This document shows, piece after piece, positions 43,849 to 48,791 of a stretch of DNA of 48,791 bases. The notes beneath the pieces were generated by a model. It was not told where the DNA came from. It searched no databases and saw only the letters and a list, made by a program, of their open reading frames with translations. The position numbers were made by a program, and so were the translations under genes. The first letter of the stretch is position 1, and every line of letters starts with the position of its first letter. Source of the DNA: Candidatus Aenigmatarchaeota archaeon (GTDB lineage: Archaea; Aenigmatarchaeota; Aenigmatarchaeia; CG10238-14); assembly GCA_017610225.1 (NCBI GenBank), contig JAFCCM010000008.1:1-48791 (forward strand), in the 5' to 3' direction.

Positions 43849-45243
43849 ATGAGTGATCCTTTTTTGCATTTTTTTGAAGTTGGCAATAGAGATTACGTTT
43901 ATGACACACGATCAAATATGATCTTTGAATCTTTGAGTCGTAATCCCCAACAGACTAGATTATCGTTAGATACAATATATAGACAAAATTGGGGAATAGG
44001 ATTTGATGATGTTTCTATAAGCGGGGTAAAATATCCATATGATAGACAAACCGTTTTAGAACTTTTAAGAAATAATATGGAAGAACTTATAATCGGTGTC
44101 ACTGATGATTGTAATTTCAGATGTAGATATTGTGTTTATGGGGGTCATTATCAAAGTATGAGAACTCACAGAAGAGTGAGTATTCCTGAAGAAGTTGCTA
44201 GAATGGCAGTAGATGAATTTTCGCAAAGATCAAGAGGTAATGATACTATCAGCCTAGGTTTATATGGTGGTGAACCACTATTGGGGTGGGAGATGATTCA
44301 AGGATTGGTACCTTATGCTAAAAAGAAAATGAAAGAAAGGAAATTATTACCTAATATGACCACAAATGGTTGGTTATTAACACCTGAAAAGTTTGAATTT
44401 TTAAGAGAAAATAATTTTGTATTAATGGTTAGTTTAGATGGTCCAAGAGAAATACATGATAGAAATAGAAGAACTGTTGGAGATAAACCAACATATGATA
44501 GAATATTAGAAAATTTGGAAAGATTGAGAAGATGGGATCATGGATATTACAGAGACAATATATTATTTTCTTATGTTGTTGAAGATCCATTTGAAATGGA
44601 AAGAGTTGATAGTTTCTTTGCAAATGATTCCTTAACAAGAGGACATTATTTAACTGGTGGTTTAGTAGATCAATTTGATAATGATTTAGATATACCCGTA
44701 ATTGAAGATCCAGAAGAATTTACTAGGTTTCAATCTGTATTGAAAAATGTTGTAAGAAAATTTTCAGATGGTCTAAGAGACGGAGAAAATGTTAGTGGAA
44801 TTGGTGGAGCAATGATGGGTCCATCACTAAAGAGAATAAGAGATAGACCATTAAGTTTAATGAATGGAACAACACCCACAACTGGTATATGTATACCTGG
44901 AGTTAGGAAATTATTTGTTACAACAGATGGTGTATATCATCCTTGTGAAAAATCAGAGGATTTTAACATAGGTGAAGTTCAGACTGGATTCTCTGAAGAA
45001 AAATCAATAGAACTTATTCAAAGATATGAAGATATGTCACAAGGTCTTTGTGACGAATGTTGGGCTGTCAGATTATGTCCATCTTGTTTTGCTTCTGGTT
45101 CTATAGAAGGGGAATTATATACAGAAAGACAAAAAATGAACTGTGAAAGTGTTAGAAGTATGTTAGACACATCACTAAAAACTTACGTAGAACTTTTAGA
45201 AGATGGTGTGGATTTATCAGATAAGTTAGAGGAAGATTTATAA
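43849..45243 (+). CDS. SPASM-domain radical SAM peptide maturase
   Basis: 464 residues. An N-terminal extension (FFEVGNRDYVYDTRSNMIFESL) resembles the part of thioether-peptide maturases that binds the leader. The radical SAM cluster is C88-x3-C92-x2-C95 (CNFRCRYC), and GGEP is at 140-143. The SPASM region carries Cys at 348, 366, 401, 404, 410, 413 and 432, close to the canonical seven-Cys pattern for two auxiliary 4Fe-4S clusters (TTDGVYHPCEKS, GLCDECWAVRLCPSC). A 73-residue peptide gene follows after 53 bp. Expected role: making thioether or related crosslinks in that peptide. GATATTTAAG about 25-32 bp before the ATG suggests a leaderless message. Confidence 0.92.
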   Translation: MSDPFLHFFEVGNRDYVYDTRSNMIFESLSRNPQQTRLSLDTIYRQNWGIGFDDVSISGVKYPYDRQTVLELLRNNMEELIIGVTDDCNFRCRYCVYGGHYQSMRTHRRVSIPEEVARMAVDEFSQRSRGNDTISLGLYGGEPLLGWEMIQGLVPYAKKKMKERKLLPNMTTNGWLLTPEKFEFLRENNFVLMVSLDGPREIHDRNRRTVGDKPTYDRILENLERLRRWDHGYYRDNILFSYVVEDPFEMERVDSFFANDSLTRGHYLTGGLVDQFDNDLDIPVIEDPEEFTRFQSVLKNVVRKFSDGLRDGENVSGIGGAMMGPSLKRIRDRPLSLMNGTTPTTGICIPGVRKLFVTTDGVYHPCEKSEDFNIGEVQTGFSEEKSIELIQRYEDMSQGLCDECWAVRLCPSCFASGSIEGELYTERQKMNCESVRSMLDTSLKTYVELLEDGVDLSDKLEEDL

Positions 45244-45257
45244 ACAATTTTAGAACA

Positions 45258-45268
45258 AAAATATATCT
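45258..45268 (+). promoter_or_regulatory. TATA-like element before the RiPP-like peptide gene
   Basis: AAAATATATCT lies 29-39 bp before the ATG at 45297 in the 53-bp gap after the maturase. It would allow the peptide to be transcribed on its own and in larger amounts than the enzyme, as is usual for precursors. No Shine-Dalgarno precedes the ATG. Confidence 0.45.
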
Positions 45269-45296
45269 TTATTAATTAAAAATATTACAAGATATT

Positions 45297-45518
45297 ATGG
45301 AAGGATATACAGAACCAGTAAGACCAGTACCTAGAGAAGGATATGTAGATCCAGCGGTTGTCATTGGTTCATTGAGACAAATAGAGGAACCAAACAAAAG
45401 ACCAAATGATGTATATGCACTTGGTTGCCCATGTCTTTGTGTTCCAAAGACAAAATTTGTAACTCAGGCACCAATGTGGGGTGGCGCAGCGATTATAGGT
45501 CTTGGTTGTAAAGATTAA
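45297..45518 (+). CDS. putative RiPP precursor peptide with CxCxC motif
   Basis: 73 residues. The first 40 are leader-like: charged, Pro/Glu-rich and Cys-free (EGYTEPVRPVPREGYVDP, then VIGSLRQIEEP). The last 33 look like a core: YALGCPCLCVPK with Cys44, 46 and 48, a FVTQAPMWGGAAIIGLG stretch, and Cys71 three residues from the end. The position just after a SPASM maturase, the small size and the Cys distribution are those of thioether-type modified peptides. No transporter or protease gene is adjacent. The product could be a bacteriocin-like or signalling peptide, or a redox cofactor; none can be decided. Confidence 0.75.
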   Translation: MEGYTEPVRPVPREGYVDPAVVIGSLRQIEEPNKRPNDVYALGCPCLCVPKTKFVTQAPMWGGAAIIGLGCKD

Positions 45519-45581
45519 TCGTTAGGTTTCCTATTTCTTGATAGCGTTAAGTATTTATAACTACATATATATATTATATAC

Positions 45582-46037
45582 ATGTTAAATAAAGAAATAG
45601 GTTTTCTAAAACCATTAGTAAAAATAGGGGATTCATTTTGTATTAGGATTCCAAAGAATGTAGTAGACTATCTTAAAGTAGATGAAGGGGATGTGATAGA
45701 TGTTTCTATTAAAAACCCTACAGAAGAAAAAATACCAGAAAAATTTTTGTTACCATACAAAAAACATTTACCACAACTAAAAGAATTTTCATTAGATTTA
45801 CTGAATTCTTGTATGTTCTTTTTCAATATTGAAAATTCTTTAGAAGATAAGAAAAAAATTGATAATCTAGAAAAAACAATAGTTGAGGAAAAGGGAGAAG
45901 ATTTTTTAAAGAAATATAAAATCTTCAAGGAAGCAATGAAAGACAAAGAAGCAATGAAAAAAATAGTAGAAGATAGTATGAAAACATCTGAAGAATTCAA
46001 AAAATCAATAGAGATAAGCTCAGGAAAGATTGGTTGA
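45582..46037 (+). CDS. AbrB/SpoVT-domain protein with coiled-coil tail
   Basis: 151 residues. An N-terminal swapped-hairpin domain (VKIGDSFCIRIPKNVVDYLKVDEGDVIDVSI, residues 13-43) is followed by a long charged helical region (about 85-150). This resembles archaeal AbrB-like regulators. It lies 63 bp after the peptide gene and has its own TATA-like GTATTTATAA, so it may regulate the neighbouring locus or be independent. No toxin gene follows. Confidence 0.75.
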   Translation: MLNKEIGFLKPLVKIGDSFCIRIPKNVVDYLKVDEGDVIDVSIKNPTEEKIPEKFLLPYKKHLPQLKEFSLDLLNSCMFFFNIENSLEDKKKIDNLEKTIVEEKGEDFLKKYKIFKEAMKDKEAMKKIVEDSMKTSEEFKKSIEISSGKIG

Positions 46038-46260
46038 TTCTTTACTTTAATTATTTCCAATCTTTTTATGTGTTCTAGATATAATTTTTTATCCCTTACA
46101 TTTAATATATCATAGAAACAAATTTTCTATATGAATAAAAAACAAATGAATGACATATTTACAATATCAAGAATATTCTCATCTGAAAAAAGAATTCTGT
46201 TTTAAATATAAATATAAAAATCAAATAAAATAACTCTCTTATCTTCTAAAGTTTTTTTGA

Positions 46261-46476
46261 TTAAACTTTACTAACATTCTTTGCTTGTGGTCCTTTATCT
46301 CCTTCTCCAATTTCAAATTCTACTTTAGTTCCTTCAACCAAATCATCTGGTGTAGTTCCTTCTGCTAAAGATGTCATGTGGACAAAAATATCTTTATCTT
46401 GACCTTCAACATCTATAAAACCAAATCCCTTCATGGAATTAAACCATTTTATTGTTCCTGTCTGTTTTTCACTCAT
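46261..46476 (-). CDS. cold-shock protein, CspA family
   Basis: 71 residues starting at the ATG 46476, where a perfect GGAGGTGAT lies 4 nt upstream; a longer frame to 46641 is only a shadow of the helicase tail. RNP1 is KGFGFI and RNP2 is DIFVHMTSL. The OB-fold protein binds single-stranded RNA and melts structures in the cold. The ribosome binding site contains the stop codon of the DEAD-box helicase, so the two are translationally coupled and probably act together. Confidence 0.95.
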   Translation of the reverse strand: MSEKQTGTIKWFNSMKGFGFIDVEGQDKDIFVHMTSLAEGTTPDDLVEGTKVEFEIGEGDKGPQAKNVSKV

Positions 46477-46480
46477 TTTA

Positions 46481-47734
46481 TCACCTCCATCTACTATTGG
46501 AATGTCTGCTATGACTATTAAAGTTACGTGTATTAGAATGCCTTGAACTTGAATTTCTATTGGAAAATCTTCTACTTCTGAAGTTTCTGTTTCCACCACC
46601 ATTAGAGTAAAACTTTTTGAACGGTAAATTTTTAAAATCACCTATTCTCATTTTACTTACATCATATCGGTATCTATTCATTATTCTTCTGAAAGATTCG
46701 TGATCATCTCTACTTAACAAGGAGATAGCTTTTCCCGATTCTCCAGCTCTAGCTGTTCTTCCAATCCTATTCACATAATCCTCTGGATTATTTGGTACTC
46801 TATAGTTAAAAATATGGGTTACATTCTTTATATCTAATCCTCTTGCAGCCACATCTGTCGCGACAAGGATTTTTGTTATTCCTTTATGAAAATCATCCAT
46901 TACTCTTTCTCTTCTGGCTTGGGATAATCCTCCATGCAAAGCTTTAGTGTTTACACCATTTTCTTTAAGATTATTGGCAACACCATCTACTTCTCTTCTA
47001 GTGTTACAAAAAACAATCGATAGTTTTGGTTTCTCTTCCTTGATTAGATGCACAAGTAATGAGAACTTTCTCCCCTGATCAATATCACAGTAGAATTGTC
47101 TTAATATATTCTCACTAATTTGAGTTTTAGTTTTGATTCTTTTTGCATTTTTCATAAATCTTCTTGTAATACCTATCAAACTCTCTGGCATAGTTGCACT
47201 AAATAATAATGTCTGTCTTTCCTTTGGGATATGTCTTTCAATTTCTTCTATATCCTCGATAAAACCCATGTCAATCATTCTGTCTGCTTCGTCAAGAATA
47301 AACATCTTAATATTACTTGTATTAAAATTTCCTCTTCTCATATGGTCCATTATTCTTCCAGGAGTTCCAACAACAATCTCAGATCTTTTCAAACCATTGA
47401 TTTGTGGTACCATAGAAACTCCACCATATATTGTTTGTACACGAAGTCCCTTAAACCGCGAGAATTTTTCAATTTCACCTGCTATTTGTTTAGCCAATTC
47501 TCTTGTAGGTGCTAATATAAGACCTTGTACTCTCTCTCCTCTCTTGGCTTTTTCGACAAGCGGTATCCCAAAAGCGGCTGTTTTTCCAGATCCTGTTTTG
47601 GACTGTCCTATGACATCATGTCCTTGTTTAATAATCGGTATAGTTTCAGATTGTATTTCCGTAGGATTTTCAAAACCCATATCATTCAATGAACCTAATA
47701 CAGACTTCTCAATATTCATATCTTCAAAATTCAT
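46481..47734 (-). CDS. DEAD-box RNA helicase
   Basis: 417 residues with the motifs [14 protein letters not shown] (Walker A), [37 protein letters not shown] and HRIGRTAR-type [10 protein letters not shown]. The tail (about 380-417) is Arg/Asn/Ser/His-rich low-complexity (for example [14 protein letters not shown]), like the RNA-binding tails of CshA/DeaD helicases. It unwinds RNA, likely for ribosome assembly or cold adaptation. It is followed directly by a cold-shock protein gene, a functional pairing. Confidence 0.95.
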   Translation of the reverse strand: MNFEDMNIEKSVLGSLNDMGFENPTEIQSETIPIIKQGHDVIGQSKTGSGKTAAFGIPLVEKAKRGERVQGLILAPTRELAKQIAGEIEKFSRFKGLRVQTIYGGVSMVPQINGLKRSEIVVGTPGRIMDHMRRGNFNTSNIKMFILDEADRMIDMGFIEDIEEIERHIPKERQTLLFSATMPESLIGITRRFMKNAKRIKTKTQISENILRQFYCDIDQGRKFSLLVHLIKEEKPKLSIVFCNTRREVDGVANNLKENGVNTKALHGGLSQARRERVMDDFHKGITKILVATDVAARGLDIKNVTHIFNYRVPNNPEDYVNRIGRTARAGESGKAISLLSRDDHESFRRIMNRYRYDVSKMRIGDFKNLPFKKFYSNGGGNRNFRSRRFSNRNSSSRHSNTRNFNSHSRHSNSRWR

Positions 47735-47898
47735 AATTTCATCATCTCTTATTTTTAATTTAAAGTCACAAAAGCAATAGAATTAGCATATTAACCAACG
47801 CTATTTGTCACAACCTTGTACTTCAACTTCAATTAACATAGAAAGGAAAGTATTTAAGGCTTTCGGTTGTGGTGTTGGTAGTAAAATATCGATTTTTA

Positions 47899-47973
47899 TG
47901 GACCTGAAGGGATTTGAACCCTTGATCTCCTCGTCCGAAGCGAGGCGCATTATCCAAACTCTGCTACAGGTCC
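47899..47973 (-). tRNA. tRNA-Arg (anticodon TCG)
   Basis: 75 nt with a full cloverleaf on the minus strand. The acceptor GGACCTG pairs with CAGGTCC, the anticodon stem CCTCG/CGAGG closes the loop CTTCGGA with anticodon TCG, and the T arm AAGGG/CCCTT closes TTCAAAT. The discriminator is A; CCA is not encoded and no intron is present. It reads CGA and probably other CGN codons. Confidence 0.95.
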
Positions 47974-48023
47974 ACTGATAATAATTATACTAGGATTATA
48001 AAAGTTTAAAAGAAATAATGAAT

Positions 48024-48155
48024 TCATTCATTGTCTTCTGTTAGGACAATAGCACCAATATACCCACAGTCTTTGCATTTATATTTACCAGTGATTCCAC
48101 CAGTATCTAACCAGATATTAGTTGATTTACAGATAGGACATTTTTTGTTTTTCAT
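48024..48155 (-). CDS. tiny zinc-ribbon protein
   Basis: 43 codons from the ATG at 48155 to TGA. The product has two CxxC knuckles: CPICKST near the N-terminus and YKCKDCGYIG after a GGITGK turn, ending LTEDNE. The layout is that of a minimal zinc ribbon, as in archaeal small proteins related to the ribbon in transcription or translation factors. It lies between the two tRNA genes. The specific role is unknown. Confidence 0.72.
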   Translation of the reverse strand: MKNKKCPICKSTNIWLDTGGITGKYKCKDCGYIGAIVLTEDNE

Positions 48156-48178
48156 AAATGATCTACTTCTGATTTTAG

Positions 48179-48251
48179 CGCCTTGGACAGGACTCGAACC
48201 TGTGACCTATTGGTTAACAGCCAACCGCTCTACCTACTGAGCTACCAAGGC
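48179..48251 (-). tRNA. tRNA-Asn (anticodon GTT)
   Basis: 73 nt on the minus strand. The acceptor GCCTTGG pairs with CCAAGGC, discriminator G; the D arm is GCTC...GAGC; the anticodon stem GTTGG/CCAAT closes CTGTTAA with anticodon GTT; the T arm CAGG/CCTG closes TTCGAGT. CCA is not encoded. Its first 18 nt also serve as the last codons of gatB. Confidence 0.95.
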
Positions 48252-48791
48252 TTGAATAATTTCACGAATTTCTTTTGGGTTTCCCGCGGCTTTGATTTCC
48301 CTTAACACTTGTCCAATCAAGTATTCTATACTTTTTTCTTGACCACTTCTGTAGTCTTCCACCGCTTTCTTATTCCTATCTAACACTTTTTTGACTATTT
48401 TTTCTAATTCTTGTTTATTCATCATTTTTAGTCCTTTCTTACTTAAATATTCTTCTGGATTTTCTCCTGTTAGTGTTATCTCCTTGATTACCTCTTTTCC
48501 TAACCTTTCAGTGATTTTTTCTTCATCTATCATCTTCAGGAACTTGACAAAATTTTTTATAGATAACTTGGATTGTTTTATGCTGATGCTTTGATAATTT
48601 AAACACTTTAGTAGGTGAGTGATCATCCATTTAGCAATCATGACAGGTTTACTAAATAACTTACAACATTCTTCGAAGAATATTGAGAATGCTTTTCCTG
48701 TATATACTATTACTTTGGCTTGATAATCTGATAATCCATACTTTTCTTGGAATCTTTCTACCATATGATCAGGTAATTCTGGTAAGTTTTT
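48234..48791 (-). CDS. gatB: Asp-tRNA(Asn)/Glu-tRNA(Gln) amidotransferase subunit B, 5' end beyond window
   Basis: 185 codons of a frame open to the right edge (first visible residues KNLPELPDHMVERFQEKYGL). This is the C-terminal half of GatB: the helical linker and the YqeY-like tRNA-binding tail (EYLSKKGLKMMNKQELEKIVKKVLDRN, SIEYLIGQVLRE). GatB binds mischarged tRNA and amidates it with GatA. The final codons, A-L-V-A-Q and the TAG stop, lie within the first 18 nt of tRNA-Asn, so message and tRNA share sequence. Confidence 0.93.
   Translation of the reverse strand, partial: KNLPELPDHMVERFQEKYGLSDYQAKVIVYTGKAFSIFFEECCKLFSKPVMIAKWMITHLLKCLNYQSISIKQSKLSIKNFVKFLKMIDEEKITERLGKEVIKEITLTGENPEEYLSKKGLKMMNKQELEKIVKKVLDRNKKAVEDYRSGQEKSIEYLIGQVLREIKAAGNPKEIREIIQALVAQ

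Noticed and set aside
46132..46206. 24-codon frame in the gap between the AbrB-type gene and csp
   Set aside because: No ribosome binding site or recognisable motif; such frames are expected by chance in DNA this AT-rich.
46477..46641. Upstream extension of the cold-shock gene
   Set aside because: The perfect ribosome binding site before 46476 and the usual 71-residue length fix the start; the extension is a shadow of the helicase tail.

Overview
This AT-rich, gene-dense window comes from an archaeon. The evidence is the operon eL18-uL13-uS9-RpoN-RpoK, an Lhr-type helicase, a type IV pilin with a class III signal peptide, archaeal TATA boxes 25-40 bp upstream of starts, an archaeal-type TyrRS, and a DUF4346-ThyA-type thymidylate synthase. 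Many small genes, tight spacing, the surface-protein style and the low GC content suggest a DPANN-like lineage (for example Woesearchaeota or Pacearchaeota). That placement is inference. Where a Shine-Dalgarno is present it is usually GGTGA followed by 4-7 nt and the start. I used this rule to move several starts downstream of the longest possible ORF.

Layout. 1-7626 is a cell-surface block on the minus strand: a large Cys/Thr-rich secreted protein running off the left edge, small membrane-anchored proteins, a lipoprotein with dockerin-like, LysM and probable caspase-like parts, and a shortened paralogue of it. Three copies of a roughly 100-bp intergenic element lie here, and one plus-strand Arch_ATPase/DUF234 gene interrupts the block. 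7763-23404 is a shikimate/chorismate region: aroA, a B12-binding radical SAM gene, aroC, then later an RHH-AroQ chorismate mutase, DAHP synthase, aroE and aroK. aroB and aroD are not in the window. Inserted in it are mobA with a molybdopterin oxidoreductase, a UbiU/UbiV-like U32 pair, a radical SAM gene, and a divergent operon with a His-Xaa-Ser repeat, Cys-rich protein and two paralogous secreted proteins.

23473-43697 is mostly housekeeping: a MetRS carrying B3/B4 and EMAP-II-like domains, a VapBC-like pair, CBS and pilin genes, SerRS, a HAD phosphatase, ThyA, ScpB, an NFACT/Rqc2 protein, an SNF transporter, Lhr, TyrRS and the ribosomal/RNA polymerase operon. 43849-45518 is a compact RiPP-like locus: a SPASM radical SAM maturase and a 73-residue peptide with a CxCxC motif. 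The right end has an AbrB-type regulator, a DEAD-box/cold-shock pair, tRNA-Arg(TCG), tRNA-Asn(GTT), a tiny zinc ribbon gene, and the 3' end of gatB, whose last codons lie inside tRNA-Asn.

How genes may work together. The Ar genes end at prephenate (chorismate mutase is present, but no prephenate dehydrogenase or dehydratase is visible here). They surround a pair of U32 proteins whose relatives use prephenate as a hydroxyl donor. Next to that pair are a radical SAM enzyme and a His-Xaa-Ser repeat protein. A prephenate-fuelled, oxygen-independent modification system acting on a secreted repeat protein is the most interesting hypothesis here, and it is inference. The second strong candidate is the SPASM/peptide pair. 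No stretch over 300 bases lacks a gene; the longest gap (5027-5307) holds a repeat copy and promoter elements.
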